From the NCBI RefSeq assembly GCF_025145845.1, contig NZ_CP102253.1:3162001-3226000 (forward strand): a DNA stretch of 64,000 nt. The letters run 5' to 3'. Source of the stretch: Alistipes shahii WAL 8301 (lineage in GTDB: Bacteria; Bacteroidota; Bacteroidia; Bacteroidales; Rikenellaceae). The notes beneath the pieces are model-generated. The model was given only the letters and a program-made list of their open reading frames with translations. It ran no database searches and was not told where the DNA came from. This document shows positions 15,854 through 24,052 of this stretch, piece after piece (position 1 is the first letter of the stretch; each line of letters begins with the position of its first letter). The translations under genes and the position numbers were made by a program.

Positions 15854-16023
15854 AGCATTGCAGTACGTTTGCGCTATGTAATAGTATGGCTTTTCATAGT
15901 ACGCTTATAGGAAACGGGCAGAAATGCCCCAAATTTCAACGCAAGTATATATAGCTATACTTTCTACCGCCCAACGTACAAAAGTGCCTAAAATCAAAAA
16001 TTCGATAAAAATAACTGTGCATA
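15854..16023. other. Non-coding gap with a second operator half-site
   Basis: Holds AGCATTGCAGTAC (15854-15866), identical to the sequence at 15385-15397, starting right after the repressor stop, followed by a TTTG at 15868. No clear -7 element was found, and I see no gene in the gap. Confidence 0.45.
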
Positions 16024-16215
16024 ATGGAACCGGAAACAATCGAAATAAAAGTATCCGAATACTACGACCAACCCAAATATTACGGGGACATGCCGGAAGC
16101 GGTGTTTAATGCCTTGGAAGCGGCGTTTATTTCCGGCGCGGAAACTGCCATAGTGCCAAAGACGGCGTTCGAAATGATGTTAATGAGCTTTGAAAATGGG
16201 CGTAAAGAAGCCTAA
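16024..16215 (+). CDS. Phage small acidic protein, 63 aa
   Basis: Not recognised. Acidic, without HTH motif (KVSEYYDQPKYYGDMPEAVF, ALEAAFISGAETAIV). It overlaps the next gene by 20 nt, and that gene overlaps the integrase by 4 nt, so the three are probably translationally coupled. A regulator or excision accessory is possible but unsupported. Confidence 0.5.
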   Translation: MEPETIEIKVSEYYDQPKYYGDMPEAVFNALEAAFISGAETAIVPKTAFEMMLMSFENGRKEA

Positions 16216-16501
16216 GATAATAACCCCTATCGAAGATGGCGTAAACCGCCGTTTCTTCCAAGCGATAGAAGCCCTTGTTTCATTGGGCCGTTTGTCCGCT
16301 TTGGAATCCTTTTGCAAGGAAGCCGGGTTAAGTGCTTCCCGCTATCGGGAAACCCGATTTACTTACGGAGTAACCCCAAGGCCCGGTAAAGTTTCCCGCT
16401 ATAAGTCTATACAAATAGAAGCCCTTTATTATTTGGTAGCCAAGTATTCCGTTTCTTCCGATTGGTTATTAACCGGCCGGGGTAATATGTTTTCAAAATG
16501 A
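16196..16501 (+). CDS. Phage HTH-like protein upstream of integrase, 101 aa
   Basis: The ATG at 16196 (MGVKKPKIITPIEDG) is chosen over a TTG two codons earlier. Residues ~10-60 (FFQAIEALVSLGRLSALESF, CKEAGLSASRYRETRFTYGV) form a degenerate HTH, and SVSSDWLLTGRGNMF near the end is the same WLLTG-type sequence seen in the repressor, suggesting common ancestry. It overlaps the integrase start by 4 nt, so an integrase-associated regulator or directionality factor is plausible. Confidence 0.65.
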   Translation: MGVKKPKIITPIEDGVNRRFFQAIEALVSLGRLSALESFCKEAGLSASRYRETRFTYGVTPRPGKVSRYKSIQIEALYYLVAKYSVSSDWLLTGRGNMFSK

Positions 16502-17808
16502 AGCGGACTATTAAATTTAATCTATTCCCCAAAAAGGTAGGGGGTGTATTGGTAGAGTGTCGCCCTATTCGTATGCGTGTTTGCTATGCCGGGTATCGGG
16601 TAGACTTTCGGGTAGGGTATAGTATTGAACCGGAAAAATGGAATGAAGAGGAAGGCCGCGTTATCTCCAATACAAAAAACCGGTTCCGACAAACGGCCGG
16701 CGAAATAAATAAGGCTATTACGGCTTGCGAAGAACAAATAGAAGCCATATTTACCCGGTTCGAACTGCTGGAAAAGCGGGTACCGACACCGGGCGAACTT
16801 AAAACGGCTTTCGATGAAGCTACCGGGAAGATAACCCCGGCTACCGAAGCGGAAGAAAACGGCCAGCCATTCTATAAAGCCTACGCCGAATTTACGGAAA
16901 CTATGGGCCGTTTGAATGATTGGACGAAAGCGACCTATACGAAGTTTAATAGCCTGCGTAAGCACTTGGAAGCGTTTAACAAGAACCTTACATTTGACGA
17001 AATAAACGAAGTTACCCTACAAAAGTTTATTACAAGCCTTCATAAAGCCGACCTTCGTAATACTACCATATCTAAAAATATGTCCTTTCTTCGGTGGTTC
17101 CTGCGCTGGGCGCACCATAAAGGATATAACCCAAGCAACGTACACGAAACATTTAAGCCGAAGTTCAAAGGGGCCGACGGAAACGCAAAGGAAATTATAT
17201 ATTTGGAATGGGAAGAACTGTTTAACCTGTATTCCTTCAAATTCCCGCCGTCCCGGTCTTCGCTGGAAGCCGTGCGCGATGTGTTTTGTTTCTGCTGCTT
17301 TACCGGCCTTCGCTATTCCGACGTGGCAAAATTGCGCCGAAGCGACGTAAAGAAGGATTATATAAGCGTGGTTACTCAAAAGACCGTAGACGGCCTTATT
17401 ATCGAACTGAATAAGTATAGCCGGGCCATACTGAAAAAGTACGAGAATATAGGTTTGCCGAATGATAAGGCCCTACCGGTCATAAGTAACGTAAAAATGA
17501 ACGAACACCTTAAAGTAATGGGGGAAATGGCGGGTATCGACGAACCTACAAGGGTCGTATATTTCAAGGGGAATGTTCGGCACGAAGAAGTATTACCGAA
17601 ATACGCCCTTCTTACCACCCATTGCGGCCGACGTACTTTTATCATAAACGCGCTTAGGCTGGGGGTTCCGGCGGAAGTAATTATGAAGTGGACGGGACAC
17701 AGCGACTACAAAGCGATGAAGCCCTATATTAAAATCGTCGATAAATTGAAGGTCGCCGAAATGGATAAATTTAACAAGTTCCCGATACCCCGAAAGAAGG
17801 GGAAATAA
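16498..17808 (+). CDS. int: Tyrosine recombinase (integrase)
   Basis: 436 aa, catalysing site-specific integration and excision of the element. An arm-binding N-terminal domain (~1-120) and SAM-like core-binding domain (~125-225) precede the catalytic domain, with the full set of residues: Arg272 in FTGLRYSD, Lys295, His375 and Arg378 in HCGRRTF, His401 in WTGHSD and the nucleophile Tyr410 in AMKPYIKI. Length fits Bacteroidota phage/ICE integrases. It is the last element gene before the host junction, and reads toward that junction, as expected next to an attachment site. Confidence 0.96.
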   Translation: MKRTIKFNLFPKKVGGVLVECRPIRMRVCYAGYRVDFRVGYSIEPEKWNEEEGRVISNTKNRFRQTAGEINKAITACEEQIEAIFTRFELLEKRVPTPGELKTAFDEATGKITPATEAEENGQPFYKAYAEFTETMGRLNDWTKATYTKFNSLRKHLEAFNKNLTFDEINEVTLQKFITSLHKADLRNTTISKNMSFLRWFLRWAHHKGYNPSNVHETFKPKFKGADGNAKEIIYLEWEELFNLYSFKFPPSRSSLEAVRDVFCFCCFTGLRYSDVAKLRRSDVKKDYISVVTQKTVDGLIIELNKYSRAILKKYENIGLPNDKALPVISNVKMNEHLKVMGEMAGIDEPTRVVYFKGNVRHEEVLPKYALLTTHCGRRTFIINALRLGVPAEVIMKWTGHSDYKAMKPYIKIVDKLKVAEMDKFNKFPIPRKKGK

Positions 17809-17848
17809 GCCGAACCCAAAAAGGAACCCAAATACGCCTTAACTAATC

Positions 17849-17923
17849 GGTAACGTATGGTTCCTTATGTTACCAACAATCGGGATAAAATGCTGATATT
17901 TCGGAAACTTGGTAACGTATGGT
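17849..17923. repeat. Probable attachment-site region with repeated core
   Basis: GGTAACGTATGGT occurs twice in direct orientation (17849-17861 and 17911-17923), and the first copy also forms an inverted pair GGTAAC-N14-GTTACC (17849-17874). These lie directly after the integrase and at the point where GC-rich host sequence gives way to element sequence. They are likely arm or core sites of the right attachment site. The exact crossover cannot be fixed without the left end. Confidence 0.55.
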
Positions 17924-19015
17924 AGTTCGTTGTTCGTATGTTCTTACAGCCTGTCTCTCCCGGAACCGGTTGTCGCTGAACAGCGGCGTCGTGTAGTCCG
18001 GGAACGAGCAGTCGATATAGGCGTCGATCATCCGTTCGACCGTGGCGAGGTACGCGGCCGGGAATTCGCCCCGGTGGCCGTTGGCGTCCATCATCCGCAG
18101 GGCCTTGAAGAAGATGTCGATCGATTCGTGGTGGTAGTGCAGGTCCAGTTCGTACTGCATGCCGTCGTCGTAGACCTGCTCGCCGATCTCGCGGTTGAGT
18201 ATCCCGACGCCCGTCTCCCGCCAGCGGGCCGCGTCGCGGAATTCGGGAAAGAAGACCCCCGCGAAGATGAGCCGCTGGGCCTGGAACAGCAGGTGGTTGC
18301 CCTTGGCCGAGAAATGGCGCGTGATATGCTCTGCGTGACGGTGGTAGTTGTCCAGGAAATGCAGGAGGAAATTCCCGCTGAACGCCTCGGCGGGCAGGAA
18401 ATAGAGAAACTGGTGAATCTGGAACTCCAGCCGGTCGCTCACCTCCAGGGGGCGCCACGCGAAATAGACGTTTTCGGCCTGCGTCCAGTTCCCGGCCTTT
18501 CCCTCGTCATACGCCGTGAGGGGATTCTTGCGCATCCAGTCGAGGTATTCGGCGCACCACTCCGCGGCGTAACGTTCGTCGCCCGAGAGGCGGTAGGCCT
18601 TGCCCATCGGCACCCACCATTTCATGCGGTGCAGCTGCCATCGCAGTTCGTTGTCCTTCACGGGCCAGTACTCCCAGTCGATGTCGTCGCCGTAGAAATA
18701 GGAGGGCTGGTAGCCTTTGTGGACGAAGAAGCGGTGGTGCATCGCCTCGTCGGCCCAGCGCTGTTCGTCGGGGGTGATCGTGATGTCGGCGAGGTTCGCC
18801 TCGGGGCAGACGACGCCCGTGCGGCGGCGGTAGTAGTCGAGCAGGGCTTCGGCGGCGGCCGTGTCGTCGCCCGCGGCGTGCAGTGCGGCGACGCGCTCCA
18901 GTCCGGGACGGGCGAGGTCCAGCAGTGAGAAGACCGTGGTGTCGGTCTGCGCCCGCAGCGGGGAGGGCCCGGCGGCGAGCAAAAGCGCGATAAGCAGTTT
19001 TATAGGTTTCATCAT
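17870..19015 (-). pseudogene. PL12-like heparinase III, 3' truncated by the element
   Basis: Periplasmic lyase of the heparinase II/III (PL12) type, cleaving heparan sulfate or related glycosaminoglycans. A signal peptide (KLLIALLLAAGPSPLRAQ) precedes an alpha/alpha-toroid domain with WEYWPVKDNELRWQLHRM, HFSAKGNHLLFQAQRL (candidate catalytic Asn) and DDGMQYELDLHYHHES (candidate catalytic Tyr). PL12 enzymes are about 650-700 aa; this frame stops after 381 aa. The C-terminal beta-sandwich, which supplies the catalytic His, is missing. The last ~20 residues (TIRYQVSEISAFYPDCW) are encoded by element DNA. The rest of the gene should lie beyond the element's left end. Start may be the second Met. 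Confidence 0.82.
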
Positions 19016-19017
19016 TA

Positions 19018-19025
19018 CAAAGGTA
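19018..19025 (-). promoter_or_regulatory. -7 box directly before the heparinase start
   Basis: Minus-strand TACCTTTG ends only 2 nt before the first ATG (19015). Transcription starting 6 nt later would begin at the second ATG (19012), implying a leaderless transcript. No good -33 box was found. Confidence 0.4.
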
Positions 19026-19258
19026 CGACAAAGCGCGGGGACCTTTTATTAATAATGACCAATCCTTTCCGGAATTTCTGCAAAGGGGTTTCAGTTTTGT
19101 GCAGTCCGATGCCGGATTTGTCGAATGACGGCTTCCGAAGGGTCTTCCGGCGGGGTTTTAGGACAAATTTGGGGTCCGATTCTACAAAATCGAAAGGCTT
19201 TTGCACACGATTTGCGTTTTTGGGGACAATCTCCGGGGCTTTCGCTGTAGGTTTGTGG

Positions 19259-19266
19259 TAATTTTG
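19259..19266 (+). promoter_or_regulatory. -7 box for the sulfatase-lyase operon
   Basis: TAATTTTG matches TAnnTTTG and would give a start near 19272, 16 nt before the sulfatase ATG. The -33 region is not a clear match. Confidence 0.5.
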
Positions 19267-19287
19267 TATGACCGAAAAACTACACCT

Positions 19288-20691
19288 ATGACCTGTCTCA
19301 ACCACGCTTCGCTGGCCGCGTCGCTCGCCGCCCTGACCGTGGCCGCCGATGCCGCCGCCGCTTCGAAACCCAAATCCCCCGCCGGGAAACGTCCCGCCGT
19401 CATCGTCATTATGACCGACCAGCAGACCGCCGGAGCCATATCCTGCGCCGGCAATCCGTGGGTCCGGACCCCTGCGATGGATGCGCTGGCCGCCGACGGC
19501 GTGCGCTTTACGCGCGCCTACTGCCCCTATCCGCTGAGCGGTCCCTGCCGCGCCGCGCTCGTCACGGGTCGCATGCCCTTCGAGGTCGGGGCCTTCGACA
19601 ACGCCATACGTCCCGCCGACGCCGATATGCAGGCCGGTATCGGCCACCGCCTCGCCGAGGCGGGTTACGAGTGCCTCTACGCCGGGAAATGGCACGTCCC
19701 GGAGGTCAATCTGCCCGATTCGGGCACGGGTTTCCGCCGCATCTCGAAGATGAACGACCCGGCGCTGGCCGACGCCTGCGACGCGGCGCTGAAGGAGTAT
19801 GACGGACAGAAGCCGCTTTTTCTGGTGGCTTCGCTGCTCAATCCCCACGAAATCTGCGAATACGGACGCCACGAGACACTCCAATACGGCGAACTGGCGC
19901 CCTTTTCCACCGAAGAGTGTCCCAACCTTCCGGCCAACTTCATGCCTTCGACCTATGCCGCCGAGGCCCTGACGCTCGAACACGCCTCTTCGCCCCGCTA
20001 CCACGACACCTACACCTATACGCAGGACGACTGGCGGCGTTATCTCTATGCCTATTACCGTCTGGTGGAGCGTGCCGACCGCGAGGTGGGCCGTATCGTC
20101 GGGGTGCTGAAGGCGCACGGGCTTTACGACGACGCGGCGATCGTCTTCCTCTCGGACCACGGCGACGGTGCGGCCGCCCACGGCTGGAACCAGAAATGGA
20201 ATCTGCAGGAGGAGGTCATCAACGTGCCGCTGATCGTCAAGCCGCCCAAGGGCGCCGGCCTGCGGGGCGTGCGCAACGACGAGGCGCTGTCGAACGTCGG
20301 CCTGGACCTCTACGCCACGGCCTGCGACTATGCGGGCGTCACGCCCGACCCCGGGCGTTACCGTGGCCGGAGCCTTCGCCCGGTGGCCGAAGGGCGTCAG
20401 GCGACGCTTCACGACGAGGTGTTCGTCGAGACGCTCCTCCCGGGCCCCGGCATGCGCGGCTGGAGCGTCGTCGGCCCGCGTTACAAATACGTCCTCTACC
20501 AGTGGGGCCGTAACCGCGAGGCGTTGTACGACCTGCAGGACGATCCCGGCGAGATGGTCAACCTGGCCGTCGATCGCCGTTACGAAGCCGAGCTGAACCG
20601 TCTGCGCCGGGCGATGTACGACTGGGGCGTGCGCATCGGCGATCCGAAGCTCGTGCGCAACCTGCGGCCCTTTGCCGAAACCCGAAACTGA
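19288..20691 (+). CDS. Family S1 sulfatase, Ser-type
   Basis: 467 aa with the chosen ATG at 19288, which lies downstream of the predicted -7 box and opens a signal-peptide-like stretch (LAASLAALTVAADAAAA). The S1 signature SGPCRAALVTGR begins at Ser84, which would be oxidised to formylglycine by an anaerobic maturase. The fourth position is Cys where most have Ser or Ala. Metal ligands are visible in IMTDQQ and FLSDHGDGAAAH. It would remove sulfate from glycosaminoglycan fragments in the periplasm. First gene of a rightward run ending at the PL15-like lyase. The exact sulfate position cannot be told from sequence alone. Confidence 0.9.
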   Translation: MTCLNHASLAASLAALTVAADAAAASKPKSPAGKRPAVIVIMTDQQTAGAISCAGNPWVRTPAMDALAADGVRFTRAYCPYPLSGPCRAALVTGRMPFEVGAFDNAIRPADADMQAGIGHRLAEAGYECLYAGKWHVPEVNLPDSGTGFRRISKMNDPALADACDAALKEYDGQKPLFLVASLLNPHEICEYGRHETLQYGELAPFSTEECPNLPANFMPSTYAAEALTLEHASSPRYHDTYTYTQDDWRRYLYAYYRLVERADREVGRIVGVLKAHGLYDDAAIVFLSDHGDGAAAHGWNQKWNLQEEVINVPLIVKPPKGAGLRGVRNDEALSNVGLDLYATACDYAGVTPDPGRYRGRSLRPVAEGRQATLHDEVFVETLLPGPGMRGWSVVGPRYKYVLYQWGRNREALYDLQDDPGEMVNLAVDRRYEAELNRLRRAMYDWGVRIGDPKLVRNLRPFAETRN

Positions 20692-20707
20692 AAACCGATC
20701 TGAATAT

Positions 20708-22378
20708 ATGAAAAACTTCGATTCCATGCGTTGTAGGGTGCGTTATGCCGCCGTGCCGCTGACGCTGGCAGCCCTCGCGGGGTGCAGCGAGGGGCACACC
20801 AGACGCCCCAACATCATCGTTATGATGACCGACGACCACACCGCGCAGACCATGAGCTGTTACGGCAGCCTGCTGGTCGAAACCCCCAACCTCGACCGTC
20901 TGGCGCGTGAGGGCATGCTCTTCGAGAACTGCTACGTCTCCAACGCCATCTCGGGTCCCTCGCGGGCCTGCATCCTCACGGGCAAGTACAGCCATGTGAA
21001 CGGCTTCACGGACAATTCGCGCACCTTCGACGGTGACCAGCAGACCTTCCCCAAACTGCTGCACGACGCCGGTTACCAGACGGCGATGATCGGCAAGTGG
21101 CACCTCAATTCCGATCCGCAGGGATTCGATTTCTGGAGCATCCTCGTGGGGCAGGGCGAGTACTATTCGCCGCTGTTTATCGAAAACGGCGAGGAGCGTA
21201 TCGAGCCGGGCTACGTCACGGATGTCATCACCGACAAGGCCATCGGGTTTCTCGAACGGCGCGACAAGTCGCGTCCCTTCGCCATGCTCTACTACCACAA
21301 GGCACCGCACCGCAACTGGATGCCGGCGCAGCGTCACCTGGGCATCAACGACGATCGGGTCTTCCCCGAGCCTTTCAACCTGCTGGACGACTATTCGGGC
21401 CGCGGCAGCGCCGCCCGCGGGCAGGCGATGGAGATAGGCCGCGACATGTGGCCCGAGTGGGACCTCAAGCTGATGACCCCCGAACAGCTGGCGCAGTCCT
21501 ACGTGCTCGAAACCTCGGGCGACGCCAACAAGGACGACGTGTCGCGTGCCAACGACTGGCGCAGCAGCGTCATGCAGTACCAGGCGGCCTACAACCGCAT
21601 GACCCCCGAAGAGCGGGCGAACTGGGACCGGGCCTATGCCCCGCGCATCGCCGAGTACGAACGCATGAAGGGCCGCGTGTCGCAGGAGGAGCTGACGCGC
21701 TGGAAATACCAGCAGTACATGAAGGACTACTGCGCCGTCATCAAGGGCGTCGACGAGAATGTCGGGCGTCTGCTGGATTATCTGGAAGAGATCGGCGAAC
21801 TGGACAACACGATCATCGTCTACACCTCCGACCAGGGCTTTTTCTTGGGCGAGCACGGGTGGTTCGACAAGCGTTTCATGTACGAGGAGTGCCAGCGCAC
21901 GCCGTTGCTGGTGCGCTATCCGAAAGCCGTTGCGGCGGGCGTCCGCACGAAGGCGCTGGCCATGAACATCGACCTGGCCCCGACGTTCGTCGATATGGCC
22001 GGGCTGGAGGTTCCCGCCGACATGCAGGGACGTTCGCTGAAGGGCGTGCTCACCTCGGGCGGCAAGATCCCCGAAGCCTGGCGCACGGGGGTCTACTACC
22101 ACTATTACGAATACCCCTCGTGGCACTCCGTGAAGCGTCATTACGGCGTCCGGACCAACGATTACAAGCTCATTCATTTCTACAACGACGTGGACGAATG
22201 GGAGTTGTACGACCTGAAGAAGGACCCGCACGAGATGTGCAACGTCTACAACGACCCCGGTTACGCTCCGGTGCGCAGCGACATGCACGCGCGTCTGGAA
22301 AAGCTCCAGCAGGAGTGCGGCGACACGGACCCCTGCGAACGGGAGTACGAATTTTTCCGCGGCGCGGACCGATTATGA
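20708..22378 (+). CDS. Family S1 sulfatase lipoprotein, 6-O-GlcNAc-sulfatase-like
   Basis: 556 aa from ATG 20708. A lipoprotein signal (LTLAALAGCSEG, Cys26) is followed by RPNIIVMMTDDHT and the Ser-type signature SGPSRACILTGK (Ser82). A second metal site is in YTSDQGFFLGEHGWFDKR. The C-terminal block DEWELYDLKKDPHEMCNVYN is typical of subfamily S1_11-like enzymes such as heparan GlcNAc-6-O-sulfatases. It follows the first sulfatase by 16 nt. Subfamily is inferred from memory of BT4656-type sequences; family S1 is certain. Confidence 0.92.
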   Translation: MKNFDSMRCRVRYAAVPLTLAALAGCSEGHTRRPNIIVMMTDDHTAQTMSCYGSLLVETPNLDRLAREGMLFENCYVSNAISGPSRACILTGKYSHVNGFTDNSRTFDGDQQTFPKLLHDAGYQTAMIGKWHLNSDPQGFDFWSILVGQGEYYSPLFIENGEERIEPGYVTDVITDKAIGFLERRDKSRPFAMLYYHKAPHRNWMPAQRHLGINDDRVFPEPFNLLDDYSGRGSAARGQAMEIGRDMWPEWDLKLMTPEQLAQSYVLETSGDANKDDVSRANDWRSSVMQYQAAYNRMTPEERANWDRAYAPRIAEYERMKGRVSQEELTRWKYQQYMKDYCAVIKGVDENVGRLLDYLEEIGELDNTIIVYTSDQGFFLGEHGWFDKRFMYEECQRTPLLVRYPKAVAAGVRTKALAMNIDLAPTFVDMAGLEVPADMQGRSLKGVLTSGGKIPEAWRTGVYYHYYEYPSWHSVKRHYGVRTNDYKLIHFYNDVDEWELYDLKKDPHEMCNVYNDPGYAPVRSDMHARLEKLQQECGDTDPCEREYEFFRGADRL

Positions 22379-22405
22379 AATTAATAATTAACAATTGATA
22401 ATTAT

Positions 22406-24049
22406 ATGGATCGGAGAAATTTTCTGAAGGCTTCGGGCTGGACCCTGCTCGGCCTGGCGGCTGCGGAGACGATTCCCGGATGTGCGAAACTGGGTGACAG
22501 GGATTCGCTGCCCGGCGATCTGAAAAAGGGATTCCCTTCGCTCAAGGACCTCAAGGTCTTCTGGGGCGACGTGCACAACCACTGCAACGTGACCTACGGA
22601 CACGGCGACCTCTCGGACGCCCTTGCCGCGGCCGAACAGCAGCTGGATTTCGTCTCGGTGACGCCCCACGCCTTGTGGCCCGACATTCCGGGCGAGAACG
22701 ACCCGCGCCTGAACTGGGTCATCGGCTACCACACCGAGGCGTTCAGGCGCCTGCGTGCCGGGGGCTATGACAAATACCTGGCGGCCGTCAGGGCGGCCAA
22801 CCGCCCGGGCGAATTCCTGACCTTCCCCTCCTACGAATGTCACAGCATGGAGCACGGTGATCACGTGGCGTTGTTCCACGGTTTCGACGCCCCGCTGGTC
22901 GAGTGCACCTCGGTTCCCGACCTCAAGGAGAGGCTCAAAGAGTACGACTGCTACATTACGCCCCACCACATGGGCTATATGACCGGATTTCGCGGTTACA
23001 ACTGGGCGGCTTTCAGTCAGGACCGGCAGACGCCGTTCGTCGAGATGTTCTCGCGTCACGGACTGGCCGAGAGCGACACGGGCGACTACGACTACCTCCA
23101 CGACATGGGGCCGCGCATCTGGGAGGGCTCGATCCAGTACGGTCTGGAGCAGGGCCACAAATTCGGCCTGATGTGTTCCACCGACCAGCATGCCGGTTAT
23201 CCGGGCAGCTACGGCGACGGTCGTATCGGCGTCTACGCCCCGGCTTTGGACCGCGACGCCATCTGGGAGAACATGGGCAAACGCTATGTCTGCGGCGTCA
23301 CGGGCGACAAGATCAAAATCGACTTCCGCATCAACGGCGGCGTTTCGGGCGATGTCATCCGGGCCGGACGGCGCGAAATCTACCTCAATGTCGAGGGGCA
23401 GAACGCCATCGACTATGTGGACCTCATCAAGAACGGGGAGTGCATTGCGCGGCTGAACGGTCCGCACCGCGCCGCGGCGCCTTCGGACGACGTGATCCGC
23501 ACGAAGATCAAGGTCAATTTCGGCTGGAACCGCGAGGAGGAATACGTGCATTGGCAGGGGCAGCTGCGGCTTACGGACGGCACGATCGACGACATGCAGA
23601 CTTGCTTCCGCGGTGCGGCCTTCACCTCGCCGCAGCCCGGCGAGACGGAGTTCCACACGCGTGTCAACCGCGTTGTCGGGCGTGACGCACGCCACGTGGA
23701 GCTCGACATGTACTCGTCGAAGAACCCCAACGTGATGACCCCTGCCATGCAGGGCGTCGTCCTCGACGTGACGGCTTCCCGCACGGCGAAGCTCGTCGCC
23801 GAGTTCAACGGCCACACCTACGAACACCCGATCGCCGAACTGCTGGAGGGCGCCCGGGCGCATTTTCTGCGCGGATGGCTCTCCGAGGCCGTGCAGTTCG
23901 AACGCGCACAGCCCGAGGCGGCTTTCTGCGTCGGGCACTGCATGGTCGACGACAAGGCCCAGCGCGATACCGATTATTACTATGTGCGCGTGCGCCAGCG
24001 TGACGGACAGTGGGGCTGGAGTTCGCCGATCTGGGTGGAAAGGGTTTAG
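22406..24049 (+). CDS. Tat-exported PHP-like (DUF3604) protein
   Basis: 547 aa. The N terminus MDRRNFLKASGWTLLGLAA is a twin-arginine signal, and TIPGC (Cys26) could be a lipid site. Metal-binding PHP-like motifs follow: FWGDVHNHCNVTYGHG (~52-67), VTPHALW, YITPHHMGY and STDQHAGYPGS. This matches DUF3604 proteins, a PHP-fold group often near glycan-degrading genes and without a settled reaction. It lies 27 nt after a sulfatase and 3 nt before a sugar kinase, so hydrolysis of a phosphate, sulfate or other ester on a glycosaminoglycan-derived molecule is a reasonable guess only. Confidence 0.8.
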   Translation: MDRRNFLKASGWTLLGLAAAETIPGCAKLGDRDSLPGDLKKGFPSLKDLKVFWGDVHNHCNVTYGHGDLSDALAAAEQQLDFVSVTPHALWPDIPGENDPRLNWVIGYHTEAFRRLRAGGYDKYLAAVRAANRPGEFLTFPSYECHSMEHGDHVALFHGFDAPLVECTSVPDLKERLKEYDCYITPHHMGYMTGFRGYNWAAFSQDRQTPFVEMFSRHGLAESDTGDYDYLHDMGPRIWEGSIQYGLEQGHKFGLMCSTDQHAGYPGSYGDGRIGVYAPALDRDAIWENMGKRYVCGVTGDKIKIDFRINGGVSGDVIRAGRREIYLNVEGQNAIDYVDLIKNGECIARLNGPHRAAAPSDDVIRTKIKVNFGWNREEEYVHWQGQLRLTDGTIDDMQTCFRGAAFTSPQPGETEFHTRVNRVVGRDARHVELDMYSSKNPNVMTPAMQGVVLDVTASRTAKLVAEFNGHTYEHPIAELLEGARAHFLRGWLSEAVQFERAQPEAAFCVGHCMVDDKAQRDTDYYYVRVRQRDGQWGWSSPIWVERV

Positions 24050-24052
24050 GAT

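Larger units (their letters stand above)
1..17923. mobile_element. Right end of a prophage-like integrated element
   Basis: Compact block of short, often overlapping minus-strand genes with phage-type replication and recombination functions (SSB, DnaC-like loader, RecT-like, SbcC-like, HU, orphan cytosine methyltransferase), a divergent repressor region and a terminal tyrosine integrase at the right edge. The DNA is visibly less GC-rich than the host DNA that begins near position 17,940. No capsid, portal, terminase, tail or conjugation genes are in the window, so temperate phage is preferred over conjugative element by inference. The left end lies outside the window. The right junction lies between the integrase stop (17808) and about 17,960, inside a host heparinase gene. 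Confidence 0.85.

Noticed and set aside
17809..17960. tRNA gene as attachment site
   Set aside because: No cloverleaf or CCA-type acceptor stem is visible; the junction lies in a protein-coding gene.
19015..20727. 570-codon minus-strand open frame
   Set aside because: Antisense to the first sulfatase; composition of repeated Arg/Gly/Val/Ala and no family motifs. Long shadow frames are expected in GC-rich genes.
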